Positions 8,601 to 16,460 of a stretch of 64,000 bases of DNA are shown one piece after another. A model generated the notes under the pieces. The model was not told the origin of the DNA and made no database searches. It worked only from the letters and a program-made list of their open reading frames with translations. The position numbers and the translations under genes are program-made. Position 1 is the stretch's first letter. Each line of letters opens with the position of its first letter. This stretch comes from Terriglobia bacterium (GTDB taxonomy: Bacteria; Acidobacteriota; Terriglobia; Bryobacterales; Bryobacteraceae), in NCBI GenBank assembly GCA_020073445.1, contig JAIQFE010000003.1:62001-126000 (forward strand), in the 5' to 3' direction.

Positions 8601-8897
8601 ATGGCTCCCCCCGAGCTTCCGAGATGGTTAGTCTGGCTGGTGATTGGGATCACCGCCATCGCTTGGATCGCTCTCAACTTAACATCGAATCCCCGGACAC
8701 ACGATGCGATGTTCTGGTGTCTGATCTTCACTATAATCGCGCTGGCCGTCCTGGCGATTGCGCTTCACGCTGAGGACGACAAGGCAGACCGCGTGCGGTT
8801 AACACGCCTATTCTTCGTCGTGGAACTTTTTATATCGGTCGTTGGCGCTATATCGGCACTCTGGGCTTGGGTCGACGCGGGCAAGCGGCTTTGGTAG
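8601..8897 (+). CDS. Small three-segment membrane protein, element passenger
   Basis: A 98-residue protein with three hydrophobic stretches: residues about 8-27 (WLVWLVIGITAIAWIALNL), 38-55 (FWCLIFTIIALAVLAIAL) and 71-91 (FFVVELFISVVGAISALWAW). A short charged loop (HAEDDKADRVRLTR) lies between the second and third. No family is recognised. Its TAG stop ends at 8897 and the right inverted repeat starts at 8898, so the gene fits exactly inside the element. It lies 28 bases after the transposase and is probably transcribed with it. Confidence 0.6.
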   Translation: MAPPELPRWLVWLVIGITAIAWIALNLTSNPRTHDAMFWCLIFTIIALAVLAIALHAEDDKADRVRLTRLFFVVELFISVVGAISALWAWVDAGKRLW

Positions 8898-8922
8898 ATC
8901 AACGCAGATTTCAGACACTACC
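8898..8922 (-). repeat. Right terminal inverted repeat of the IS1-type element
   Basis: Reverse complement of the left end with one mismatch in 25 bases. It starts one base after the stop codon of the small membrane protein and is followed at once by the second copy of the target duplication. Confidence 0.9.
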
Positions 8923-8930
8923 TCATTCTG
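8923..8930. repeat. Right copy of 8-bp target-site duplication
   Basis: TCATTCTG, identical to 6015-6022. It lies 31 bases before the ATG of the secreted protein gene at 8962. Confidence 0.9.
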
Positions 8931-8961
8931 CATCGCCGTCACCTGTGGTTTAATCAGCTGT

Positions 8962-9771
8962 ATGCCTGGACATCTTTGGACTGGAATAGCGTTTGTGGGA
9001 GCTTGCCTGTGCGCGCAAGCCCAGTGGCAAAATCCGACTCCCGGGGCTCCGCGGACGCCCGATGGCAAGGTGAATATGACCGGGCCGGTTCCCCGCGTGA
9101 ACGGCAAGCCCGACCTTTCGGGAATCTGGCAGGCCGAGGCTGAGCCTCGCGGGCCGGGACTGTATGGACTAGGCGAATCCCCCAATTCGAAATACTTCCG
9201 GAACATCCTTTCCGATTTCAAGCCCGGCGAGGAGCCGCTGACGCCCGCGGGCAGGGAACTCATTCGCCTGCACAGCCAGCCGGGCGTGGTGGGTCCCAAC
9301 CTGCGCTGTTTGCCCGATGGCGTCCCACACGCCGATCTGCTGCCGGAGCCGTTCAAGATCATTCAGACGCCCGGCGAAATCCTGTTCCTCTACGAAGTGG
9401 AGACCATCTTCCGCCAGATCTTCACCGACGGACGCTCGCATCCCGCCGATCCGTCGCCGACCTGGCTCGGGTATTCGGTCGGCAAATGGGATGGGGACAC
9501 GCTGGTGGTGGATACCAAGGGGTTCAACGATATGAGCTGGCTGGACGCTCGCGGAACCGGGCACAGCGAAGACATGCGCGTCGAGGAGCGCTTCCATAGG
9601 CGCGATTTCGGCCACATGGAAGTCACGGCAACCATTACCGATCCGAAAACCTTCACCAAGCCGATCACCATCAGCTTCGTCGAGCAGCTTCTTCCCGACA
9701 CTGATGTTTTCGAGCACATCTGCTACGAAAACGAAAAGGACACCGCGCATATGCCCAAGCCGGGCAAGTAG
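8962..9771 (+). CDS. Secreted protein of an Acidobacteria-abundant family, unknown function (copy A)
   Basis: A 269-residue exported protein with a signal peptide (about residues 1-20, ending CAQAQ). It belongs to a family found six times in this window. Family motifs are PDLSGIWQ, FKIIQTPGEILFLYE, DGRSHPADPSPTWLGYS, WDGDTLVVDTKGFND, a His-Ser-Glu near the ERF box, and a final Tyr-Glu-Asn-Glu. No catalytic site is known to me. The ATG at 8962 is chosen because it gives a clean signal peptide; the frame is open further upstream but that part lies in the mobile element. The IS1-type insertion sits just upstream and has probably replaced the original promoter region. Confidence 0.75.
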   Translation: MPGHLWTGIAFVGACLCAQAQWQNPTPGAPRTPDGKVNMTGPVPRVNGKPDLSGIWQAEAEPRGPGLYGLGESPNSKYFRNILSDFKPGEEPLTPAGRELIRLHSQPGVVGPNLRCLPDGVPHADLLPEPFKIIQTPGEILFLYEVETIFRQIFTDGRSHPADPSPTWLGYSVGKWDGDTLVVDTKGFNDMSWLDARGTGHSEDMRVEERFHRRDFGHMEVTATITDPKTFTKPITISFVEQLLPDTDVFEHICYENEKDTAHMPKPGK

Positions 9772-9800
9772 GTCGCCCGTTCCATCTGCCGGGTTGAATC

Positions 9801-10118
9801 TTATTCGGTGAAGACTTCTTGCAGCGTGCTCAGAGTGGACGTGAGCGTCTTCGCGGACACGGCTCCCAGTTTCTTCGCTAAACGGGCCTTATCGACCGTG
9901 CGTATCTGATCCAGAAGAATCAGGCCCTTCTGGCCGCCATGCGTAACACCGATACGAAAAGGTGCCGGCCGGCTCTTAGTGGTCATCGGCGCGACGATGA
10001 CCGTACGCAGGTGATCGTGCAATTCGCCGGGAGACACCACAACGCAGGGACGCATTTTCTTGATTTCGCTCCCGACGGTGGGATCGAGATTCACTAGCCA
10101 AATCTCCCCACGCCTCAC
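9801..10118 (-). CDS. mazF: MazF/PemK-type mRNA interferase toxin
   Basis: A 105-residue toxin that cleaves mRNA at short sequence motifs. The family pattern is complete: RRGEIWLVNLDPTVGSEIKKMRPCVVVSP (nucleotide-binding loop and strands), VIVAPMTTK, then KGLILLDQIRTVDKARL. The start is taken as the GTG at 10118, whose second and third bases are the beginning of the mazE TGA stop, giving a four-base overlap. A TTG one codon earlier is also possible. Convergent with the secreted protein gene ending at 9771. Confidence 0.92.
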   Translation of the reverse strand: MRRGEIWLVNLDPTVGSEIKKMRPCVVVSPGELHDHLRTVIVAPMTTKSRPAPFRIGVTHGGQKGLILLDQIRTVDKARLAKKLGAVSAKTLTSTLSTLQEVFTE

Positions 10119-10378
10119 CAAGCCAGCTCCGAGTCCGCCGCATTACCAAATTCGCCCATCACCAGCGCATCGTCGCCAGCCTCGGCGATCTTCTTGGCTG
10201 CCGCCGCCCAGCCCTTTCGCGCAGTACTGGCCGGCTTGCGCAACACCAGGGCGTCCCCCTCGATGGTCATCTGCGCTCCTGCCTCGCCGTTCAGGCCCAG
10301 TTGCGCCAGAAACGGTTTGGGGATAACCACACCTTGTGAGTTGCCGATCTGTCGAATGGTTACGTGCATCGCCTTCAT
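10115..10378 (-). CDS. mazE: MazE-type AbrB-fold antitoxin
   Basis: An 87-residue antitoxin. The N-terminal swapped-hairpin DNA-binding domain reads VTIRQIGNSQGVVIPKPFLAQLGL, the MazE/SpoVT-AbrB signature. The C-terminal half is the flexible toxin-neutralising tail, ending in acidic residues. The ATG at 10378 has a second in-frame ATG three codons later (10369) preceded by AAGG, which could be the real start. The pair mazE-mazF overlaps by four bases and should be autoregulated through the palindrome directly upstream. Confidence 0.88.
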   Translation of the reverse strand: MKAMHVTIRQIGNSQGVVIPKPFLAQLGLNGEAGAQMTIEGDALVLRKPASTARKGWAAAAKKIAEAGDDALVMGEFGNAADSELAW

Positions 10379-10379
10379 C

Positions 10380-10418
10380 GTGATAACAATGTTATTACAA
10401 ACACTTGTCCTCTGTCAA
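10380..10418 (-). promoter_or_regulatory. mazEF promoter with palindromic operator
   Basis: Reading toward mazE, TTGACA (10413-10418) is followed by TAATAA (10392-10397) at 15 bases, with an alternative -10 (TAACAT) at 18. A near-perfect palindrome ATAACA-A-TGTTAT lies at 10383-10395 (extended arms to 10380-10398) and overlaps both candidate -10 boxes, as expected for MazE/MazEF autorepression. Confidence 0.65.
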
Positions 10419-10465
10419 GTCTGGACACTTGATGCCAGGCACGACATTGCCTTGGAAGTGTCGGC

Positions 10466-10906
10466 ATGATATCAATCAAGACAACACGAATGAAGAAGTC
10501 AGTCAGACCGCTCGCGCTGGTTGTGCTGCTGTTCGCCGCCGGTATCGCGTTCGCCCATCACGGAAACACTGCCTACGATGAAACCGCCCGTGTCCGAATT
10601 AAGGGCACCGTTACGGAGTTCATCTGGACCAACCCGCATTCCCAAATCTATCTGGACGTGAAGGACAGCTCTGGCAAAGTCGTCAATTGGGGCGTCGAGA
10701 CCAATAGCCCGGGGATCTTGACTCGGGCCGGCTGGACGCGCCGCTCACTCAAGGCAGGCGATCAGATCACGATTATTCTCTGTCCTGCCAAGAACGGCCA
10801 ACCCGTGGCTTATGCCGGGTCGGGAGACCCCGGCACGAAGGTTATCTTCTCCGACGGTCGCGAGCTGGACTTCACCGATAAGACGGTCGACAAGACCGCT
10901 CCCTAA
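10466..10906 (+). CDS. DUF6152 family exported protein
   Basis: A 146-residue exported protein. The hydrophobic signal segment (LALVVLLFAAGIAFA) ends just before the family hallmark AHHG. The DUF6152 pattern follows: IKGTVTEFIWTNPHSQIYLDV, NWGVETNSPGILTRAGWTR and LKAGDQITI. ATG 10466 is chosen because GGAAG lies 7 bases upstream; a second ATG at 10490 would also give a good signal peptide. The stop is four bases before the next gene, a member of the large secreted family, and the same pairing recurs near 39.4 and 45.8 kb. Function unknown. Confidence 0.8.
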   Translation: MISIKTTRMKKSVRPLALVVLLFAAGIAFAHHGNTAYDETARVRIKGTVTEFIWTNPHSQIYLDVKDSSGKVVNWGVETNSPGILTRAGWTRRSLKAGDQITIILCPAKNGQPVAYAGSGDPGTKVIFSDGRELDFTDKTVDKTAP

Positions 10907-10910
10907 AAAC

Positions 10911-11657
10911 ATGCGCATCGCGATCCTGCTCGTTTTGCTGTCGTGCTTCGCCTTTGCTCAAGCTCCCGCACCCAAGCGCGATCTGTCCGGCGTGTGGGGA
11001 ATGCAGGCCGGACGCGAAACCTCCGAGGACGATAAACAGTCGCCCGGCGGCGAAATTCCTCCCATGACCGCCTGGGGCAAAGCCCGCTATGACCTGCAGA
11101 AGCCCGGCTACGGAAAACGAGCCGCGCCCGGCGGGAACGATCCCATCCTGCAATGCGACCCCATGGGCTTCCCGCGCATTTTGTATTTCCCTACGCCGTT
11201 CGAATTTGCGCAGATCTCCAACCGCGTCCTGCAAATGTTCGAACGCGACCACGTGGTTCGCGAAATTTGGACCGACGGCCGCGCTCTTCCTGCCGATCCC
11301 GACCCGCTCTGGTACGGATACTCGACCGGCAAGTGGGTGGACGATACCACCTTCGTCGTCGAGTCCACCGGCTATGACGACCGCACCTGGCTGGGGGCCG
11401 CCGGTTTTCCTCACAGCGAGACCATGCATCTCGAGGAACGCTACCAGCGCGTGGATCGCGACACGATCAACTTCACCCTGAAGATCGACGATCCGCAAGC
11501 CTATACCAAACCCTGGACCGCCTTGCCGCGCGTATTCAAACTGCGCCCTCGCGCCGAAATCCGCCAGGGTTACTGCGTAGCCTCCGAAGAGAATGCCTTC
11601 ACCAAGCGGATTCGCGAACCCGGTGCGCTGAAGACCGACACTGCTCCGAAGAAGTAA
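10911..11657 (+). CDS. Secreted protein of the Acidobacteria-abundant family (copy B)
   Basis: A 248-residue exported protein, signal peptide about residues 1-17 (ending AFAQA). Shared motifs: RDLSGVWG, ILYFPTPFEFAQISNRVLQMFE, IWTDGRALPADPDPLWYGYS, WVDDTTFVVESTGYDDRTWLG and PHSETMHLEERY. It starts four bases after the DUF6152 stop, so both are translated from one message. The usual WDGDTLVV is WVDDTTFVV here. Function unknown. Confidence 0.75.
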   Translation: MRIAILLVLLSCFAFAQAPAPKRDLSGVWGMQAGRETSEDDKQSPGGEIPPMTAWGKARYDLQKPGYGKRAAPGGNDPILQCDPMGFPRILYFPTPFEFAQISNRVLQMFERDHVVREIWTDGRALPADPDPLWYGYSTGKWVDDTTFVVESTGYDDRTWLGAAGFPHSETMHLEERYQRVDRDTINFTLKIDDPQAYTKPWTALPRVFKLRPRAEIRQGYCVASEENAFTKRIREPGALKTDTAPKK

Positions 11658-11783
11658 CCGCGAAAAGTTAAGCGATCAGAAACAGAGACTGCAGTCGCTC
11701 CGGGGAAACCGGACTCCGCGAAGCAGCACTGCGGCGCTGTACGGTATCATTCTCTCGGATATTGACGGGAAAAGCTCGATACG

Positions 11784-12245
11784 ATGCCTGATTTTCTCAA
11801 AATCACTCTGCCTCTCATCGGAGCGGTTGTCGCTTGGTTCGTCAATCAATGGCAGCAACGATCACGAGACGACTATCTTCGCAAAGAGAAACTCTACCGC
11901 GATTTGTTAGACGCGGTTCAAGGCTTCTACGAGAATCCGGGCGGTCCAGTTCCCGCCTCGACTGGGCTCCAGCCGATCAGTGGCCAATCTTCTCGTTTGC
12001 AGAACTTTCTTGACCAGGTTCGACTTGCGTGGCTCTATAGTCCAGATGACGTGATCCGGTGTGCGTACGCCTTCCTGGACCTCATTCATGAAGACCGTGA
12101 TCCCAAGCCGACGAAGCCAGAGATGGAATTAGCACTCGGTAACATCATCGCAGCTGTGCGTGGGGATCTTTTCCGACCGCGATTCTTTTTCTGGGAGAGA
12201 ACCAAGTTGACGGGAGCCGAATACCGGCATCTGAAGGCAAGATAA
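11784..12245 (+). CDS. Hypothetical protein with N-terminal membrane anchor
   Basis: A 153-residue protein, family not recognised. Residues about 5-22 (LKITLPLIGAVVAWFVNQW) form one membrane segment, followed by a charged helix (QQRSRDDYLRKEKLYRDLLDAVQGFYE) and a mostly helical soluble part. The pattern resembles small membrane-anchored helical proteins with an N-terminal anchor, common in genomes as solitary hypotheticals. The gene lies alone between the copy-B secreted protein and the hicAB module. Confidence 0.6.
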   Translation: MPDFLKITLPLIGAVVAWFVNQWQQRSRDDYLRKEKLYRDLLDAVQGFYENPGGPVPASTGLQPISGQSSRLQNFLDQVRLAWLYSPDDVIRCAYAFLDLIHEDRDPKPTKPEMELALGNIIAAVRGDLFRPRFFFWERTKLTGAEYRHLKAR

Positions 12246-12259
12246 AGTGAACGAATGGA

Positions 12260-12481
12260 CTACGCGGCGACTTCCACGTAATCGACGGAAGTGTGCGGTT
12301 CCGGGATGGGCTCGCCGACCTCGCGCATAGCCTCGAAGTGCGCAATCAGGGCATCCTGGAAATTCCGACGAGTCTCTTCCTCGGTATCGCCAGCGGCGGC
12401 ACATCCGGGAACGTCGGGTGAATAGGCAGAGTAGCCCGTCCCTGTTGGTTCGATGACTACTGGATAACGTTTTGCGCTCAT
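12260..12481 (-). CDS. hicB: HicB-family antitoxin
   Basis: A 73-residue partial RNase-H-fold antitoxin. Family pattern: YPVVIEPTGTGYSAYSPDVPGCAAAGDTEEE with TRRNFQDALIAHFEAM and a GEPIPEP turn. There is no C-terminal DNA-binding domain, as in short HicB forms. Its ATG overlaps the hicA stop (ATGA), so translation is coupled. The final codons are those duplicated in the scar at 1535-1568. Confidence 0.9.
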   Translation of the reverse strand: MSAKRYPVVIEPTGTGYSAYSPDVPGCAAAGDTEEETRRNFQDALIAHFEAMREVGEPIPEPHTSVDYVEVAA

Positions 12482-12669
12482 TTCAGCCCTGCCTTCTTGA
12501 GTATAGCTTTCAGGGTGCCCGGTGCGAGTTCCGTCCCTTCGTTACCCGGCACAGTGATCACGAGGGCCTCGCTGGGATGTTTGAATTGCCGATGACTTCC
12601 CCTGGACCGCATCTTCACCCATCCGTGCTTCTCGAGCAAACGAATCACCTCGCGCACCTTCAGCGGCAT
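12478..12669 (-). CDS. hicA: HicA-family mRNA interferase toxin
   Basis: A 63-residue double-stranded-RNA-binding-fold toxin. The pattern is complete: VREVIRLLEKHGWVKMRSRGSHRQFKHP with the catalytic His in GSHRQF, then VITVPGNEGTELAPGTLKAILKKAGL. Toxin-first order and four-base overlap with hicB are normal for the type. The sequence just upstream (about 12694-12714) is the second block kept in the hicAB-like scar. Confidence 0.93.
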   Translation of the reverse strand: MPLKVREVIRLLEKHGWVKMRSRGSHRQFKHPSEALVITVPGNEGTELAPGTLKAILKKAGLK

Positions 12670-12919
12670 CTAAAGATAAGTGCCGCCAAGCAGTTCCCAA
12701 TCTCCAAGTTCTTTCTACCCATCCGTTCCAGTCAGTTGTCCTCCATCTCGCACTCACCGCCATTCCTTCCGACTCTAAACTCTGAGTTGGAGCCCACTCC
12801 CCATGAACACCTTTCCCGTACAAACGACCCACAAAAATACCCGTTCCTTTGGATTCAAGTACTTCCTGGGTTCGTTTTGTCGTAGCGTTTTCCGCGCCCG
12901 AATGTGCGATTCTCGGAGC

Positions 12920-14365
12920 ATGGGACGATCTTGGGCCGCGCTTCTGCTAGCCGCCATCCCATGTTCCGCCGCCGACTTGCCGCAGGCTATCGATGCGCTG
13001 ATGCAGGCGAGTCCCGTTGCGCGCGCCTCCGTCGGCATCCAGGTCGTCGATCTCAAGACCGGCAACGCTCTGTACTCGCGGAATGCGGATCGACTCTACC
13101 TGCCAGCGTCCAACATGAAGTTATTCACTTCCGCGTTGGCGCTCGAACGCCTGGGTCCCGAGTACCGCCTGACCACGCGCCTGGTGCGCGCCACATCCGG
13201 CGATCTGATTCTGGTGGGCGGCGGCGATCCGTCGCTGTCCGGCCGCACGTATCCCTACCAGAAGAATGCTTCGGCAAATAATCCCCTGCAAGCGATCGAG
13301 GAACTGGCCGATCAAGCCGTAGCGGCCGGCGTCCAGCGCGTCGACGGCGACATCGTGGGCGACGATCAGTTGTACCCTTGGGCGCCCTACCCGCCCAGTT
13401 GGACTGTAGACGACATGATCGGGGAGGACGGCGCGCCAATCAGCGGCCTCACGCTGAACGACAACGCGGTCACGCTCGCGATTCGTCCCGCAGCGCGGGC
13501 GGGCGATCTGGCGGCGGTATCGTTTGAACCCGCGATCGAGTATTACGCGGTCGACAATCGCGTGCTTACGGTGGCCGGCGAGAAGGAAGCCCGCATCCGG
13601 CTGAGCCGCTTGCCTGGATCGCGGCAGCTTCTGGTTTGGGGGACCATCCCCTTGGCTGGAGCAACGGCGCGCGAAACCGTTGCCGTGGACGATCCGGCGT
13701 TGTTCGCAGCATGCGCTCTGTACGACGCTCTGGCGCGCCGCGGCGTGGCCATCCGGGGACGACCCGTCGCCCGGCACCGTGCCATCTCCGAAGATCCGTG
13801 GCCGGTGGAGGGCGACGTCATTGCCACCCGCATGTCTCCGTCGATGGTGGAAATGCTGCAGGTGATCGAAAAGGTCAGCCAGAATCTTCACACGGAGTTG
13901 ATGCTACGAGAGGTGGCCCGTGTAACTCGTGGCGCCGGCACTCGTGAATCGGGCCTCCAGGAGCTCGCTGCGTGGCTCGCCAGTCTCGGAATCAAGGCCG
14001 AGGAATGGCGCGCGGAAGATGGTTCCGGATTGTCGCGGAACGACCAGGCATCGCCGCGAGCAGTCACCCGCTTGCTTACCCACATGGCCGCCTCGAAGAA
14101 TGCGGCGGCTTGGGTGTCCCTGCTTCCTGTGGGCGGAGAAGACGGAACGCTGGCGAACCGCCTGTGCTGTGTCTCGGATGCAAGCGCCGCGAAGCAAGTG
14201 CGCGCGAAGACCGGGACTCTGTCTCGGGCGGTTGCGCTTTCAGGCTACGCCGATAGCCGCACTCGCGGAAGGCTGGCCTTTTCCATCCTGGTCAACAACT
14301 TTTCCGCCCCTCCCGCCGAAGTGCGCGCCTGGGTTGATAAAATAGCGTTGAGCCTTGTTGAATAA
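12920..14365 (+). CDS. dacB: D-alanyl-D-alanine carboxypeptidase/endopeptidase (PBP4, S13 family)
   Basis: A 481-residue periplasmic penicillin-binding protein that trims or cleaves peptidoglycan peptides. The three active-site motifs are present: SxxK in LPASNMKLFTS, SxN in GSGLSRNDQ, and KTG in RAKTGTLS. The inserted domains between SxxK and SxN typical of S13 enzymes are present (VDGDIVGDDQLYPWAP and onward). The ATG at 12920 gives a compact signal peptide ([14 protein letters not shown]). The frame is open back to 12803, but those residues look non-native. The ribosome site is poor, so the start is uncertain. Confidence 0.88.
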   Translation: MGRSWAALLLAAIPCSAADLPQAIDALMQASPVARASVGIQVVDLKTGNALYSRNADRLYLPASNMKLFTSALALERLGPEYRLTTRLVRATSGDLILVGGGDPSLSGRTYPYQKNASANNPLQAIEELADQAVAAGVQRVDGDIVGDDQLYPWAPYPPSWTVDDMIGEDGAPISGLTLNDNAVTLAIRPAARAGDLAAVSFEPAIEYYAVDNRVLTVAGEKEARIRLSRLPGSRQLLVWGTIPLAGATARETVAVDDPALFAACALYDALARRGVAIRGRPVARHRAISEDPWPVEGDVIATRMSPSMVEMLQVIEKVSQNLHTELMLREVARVTRGAGTRESGLQELAAWLASLGIKAEEWRAEDGSGLSRNDQASPRAVTRLLTHMAASKNAAAWVSLLPVGGEDGTLANRLCCVSDASAAKQVRAKTGTLSRAVALSGYADSRTRGRLAFSILVNNFSAPPAEVRAWVDKIALSLVE

Positions 14366-14395
14366 GGTCGTGGAGTGAGACTCCGGGAGTGATCT

Positions 14396-14635
14396 ATGCC
14401 TATCTTTGAATACCTGTGTGAAGACTGCGGTAACAAGTTCGAGAAGCTCGTGCGCCGCTCTGCATCAGAAAACGGCGCTAACGGGGTGCACTGCCCTTCC
14501 TGCGGCCAGGAGCATCTCAAGCAGCAGTTCTCCACCTTCGCCGCGCATGCCAACGGATCTTCGCACGCGCAAGACTCCATGCCTTCGTGCCCCTCGGGGA
14601 TGTGCCGCACGCCGGATCTGTGCGGACGGAATTAG
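14396..14635 (+). CDS. FmdB-type zinc ribbon protein
   Basis: A 79-residue protein with the FmdB/CxxC zinc-ribbon N-terminus: MPIFEYLCEDCGNKFEKLVR, then CPSCGQ, giving two Cys pairs. The Ser-rich tail (AHANGSSHAQDSMPSCPSGMC) has extra Cys residues. GGGAG lies 6 bases before the ATG. Often annotated as a putative regulatory protein; actual role unknown. Its stop overlaps by four bases with the convergent response-regulator gene. Confidence 0.85.
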   Translation: MPIFEYLCEDCGNKFEKLVRRSASENGANGVHCPSCGQEHLKQQFSTFAAHANGSSHAQDSMPSCPSGMCRTPDLCGRN

Positions 14636-14979
14636 GCCGAGCCTTTCAAACCTTTCTCGACCGCTTCGGCCAGCATCTGCGGGAGAAATGGCTTTTGCAG
14701 AAACGCTACACCCGCACTGCGGGGCACGTAGGGATACCCGCTGGTAATGATCGCCGGAAGCCCGGGGCGGACCTGGCGCATGCGCTCGATCAGTTCCTCA
14801 CCGTTCAGTGGCGCGAGCGACAGGTCGGTAATGGCCATGGAGAACCGGTCCGGCCCCGCCTGAAACAGGGCGAGCGCTTCCTGGGCGTCGCCGCAGGTTT
14901 CGACTTCGTATCCGAGACGTCCCAGGTAACGGCTCAACAGATCCAGGAGCTTCGGCTCGTCGTCGACAATCAGCAACAT
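14632..14979 (-). CDS. Stand-alone response regulator receiver (CheY-like)
   Basis: A 115-residue single-domain receiver. It has the acidic pair in MLLIVDDEPKLL, a candidate phospho-acceptor Asp in AITDLSLAPLNG, the switch residue region AIITSGYP and the conserved Lys in VAFLQKPF. No output domain and no kinase is nearby. The ATG at 14979 has AGGGGA at 4 bases. The gene lies 17 bases after the beta-barrel protein on the same strand, so it may be co-transcribed with it. Confidence 0.85.
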   Translation of the reverse strand: MLLIVDDEPKLLDLLSRYLGRLGYEVETCGDAQEALALFQAGPDRFSMAITDLSLAPLNGEELIERMRQVRPGLPAIITSGYPYVPRSAGVAFLQKPFLPQMLAEAVEKGLKGSA

Positions 14980-14996
14980 CGGTCCCCTGTCCAGGA

Positions 14997-16313
14997 TCAG
15001 TGAAAGGCGAGCGGGATATCGGCCGGGCTGAAGGAGATCCCGATCGTGGCCCGATAGCTGTCCTGGAGATATACGCCGTTGGTGATTTCCTGGTGGCGGG
15101 CGTCGTACTTGGCCAACACTTGGATCGCGTGGGTGAGGGCGTAGGTGACCCCGGATCCACCAGTGAATTGGGAATAGGGTTGCAGGTTCTGCCCGATTCC
15201 CGTCAAACGAGAGTACCCTCCGCTGGCGGAAAAGCTCCACTTGCGGTTAGCCGTGTAGCTGAAGTTAACGTTTCCATTGTCTTGGCGTGAGGTCAGATAG
15301 ACGCCGTTTCCCCCGTTGGCTCCGCTCTGATATTGGAATGACAATGTGGCGCGTTGGAACCGCCGGGTAAGAGTCCCATTCCACTGAGGAAATATACTTT
15401 TCTGGTAGAACGTTTGCAATGCCGTTTGGACGCCGAGCAGCGCGGCGATTTCGGGAGCTACGGCGACTTGTTGAAGACCTTGCGCCTCTACTACATATGC
15501 TCCCCCCTGCACGTTGACGGTCCAGAACTGGCCTAGCTGGGTGGCAAAGGTTCCTGAAAACGAATTGACATCCGACTCGCCGAAAGCCTTTGGGTAATCA
15601 TAGTGCGTGTGTTGATAGCTCACTCCCAGCGTGGTCCGTTTCGTTACGCGGCGCTGAATTGCCCCGCGGAGAGTGTAGCCTTCCATCCCGATCAAGCCCG
15701 TAGCCTTTCGCCAAACACCGAACCCGTCGCCTCCGAGCGTTAAAGTGGTGTGCTCTGATAGACGGAAATTTACGTCCAGAGTAGACTGCAGATAATTCAT
15801 TCGGTTATCGAACAGGAGCGAGGATGGCGTCACGACGGAATCCGTAACGGGAAGAACGTTACCGAAAGGGGTGCCTTGCGAGACTGTTCCGGCCGTCTGC
15901 CGCATATCAAAAACCAGGCGCCGCGATTTCTGGTAGGTGTATCCGAGTGCCAGCGTATGATCGGTGCCGTCGAAGAAAGAATTCCCCGTGTAATGCCGGT
16001 AGGTTCCCCTGTAATCCAGTCCCAGCCGCGCGTGCCGGAAATTGTGGATACCGTAAACTCCTAAAGAGGTTTCGATCCCGTACAATCCGTCGACGGTTAC
16101 CAGGTGGCCGGCGCCATCCACCGAGTAGGGCTGAAGGCCGGTGTCATAAATTCCATTGACGTTGGCAAAGAACCGAAGATTTACGTCCTGGCCTGCCCGT
16201 GTGCCGATGTCCCCGGCGCCCCGGGTCAGGATGCCTGGTCCTAGATAGTCGCTGATTTGCGCGGTCATGGTCGAGCAGCAGGCCAAGACTATCGCTATGA
16301 TTCCGGTTTTCAA
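14997..16313 (-). CDS. Outer-membrane beta-barrel protein
   Basis: A 438-residue protein with signal peptide (TGIIAIVLACCSTMTAQ) and then many alternating aromatic-flanked strands, for example YGIHNFRHARLGLDYRGTYR and TLALGYTYQKSRRLVFDMRQ. It ends in a strand-like FSPADIPLAFH. The TTG at 16313 is chosen because GGAGG lies 7 bases upstream and gives a clean signal peptide; the frame remains open to 16466. Likely a porin-like or cell-surface barrel; substrate unknown. Divergent from the DUF4139 gene. Confidence 0.75.
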   Translation of the reverse strand: MKTGIIAIVLACCSTMTAQISDYLGPGILTRGAGDIGTRAGQDVNLRFFANVNGIYDTGLQPYSVDGAGHLVTVDGLYGIETSLGVYGIHNFRHARLGLDYRGTYRHYTGNSFFDGTDHTLALGYTYQKSRRLVFDMRQTAGTVSQGTPFGNVLPVTDSVVTPSSLLFDNRMNYLQSTLDVNFRLSEHTTLTLGGDGFGVWRKATGLIGMEGYTLRGAIQRRVTKRTTLGVSYQHTHYDYPKAFGESDVNSFSGTFATQLGQFWTVNVQGGAYVVEAQGLQQVAVAPEIAALLGVQTALQTFYQKSIFPQWNGTLTRRFQRATLSFQYQSGANGGNGVYLTSRQDNGNVNFSYTANRKWSFSASGGYSRLTGIGQNLQPYSQFTGGSGVTYALTHAIQVLAKYDARHQEITNGVYLQDSYRATIGISFSPADIPLAFH

Positions 16314-16460
16314 GAGGGTTCCTCCGGTTCGGTCGGTTGGTAAACTCGAGGCAGCAACTACTACCGAGTCTGACGCCGTCCAAATGGCTGTGTCAACTTC
16401 GGCGGCTACCTGCAAGGATCGGCCGTCAGGCGGCATTCCCTTAACGAAAGGATCTCCGTA

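Larger units (their letters stand above)
6023..8922 (+). mobile_element. IS1-family-like transposable element with passenger genes (2,900 bp)
   Basis: The element is bounded by 25-bp inverted repeats (24 of 25 matching) flanked by a perfect 8-bp direct repeat. It carries, all on the plus strand, a KGG-like small protein, a 242-residue protein of unknown function, an IS1-type DDE transposase with its own promoter, and a 98-residue membrane protein whose stop codon touches the right repeat. IS1-family elements with a single transposase gene are normally near 1 kb, so roughly 1.9 kb here is cargo. The near-identical ends and intact duplication point to a fairly recent insertion between the padR promoter and the secreted protein gene at 8962. 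Confidence 0.9.

Noticed and set aside
12803-12919. N-terminal extension of the PBP4 gene by 39 codons
   Set aside because: The added residues have no signal-peptide character and no ribosome site; the internal ATG at 12920 gives a normal exported protein.
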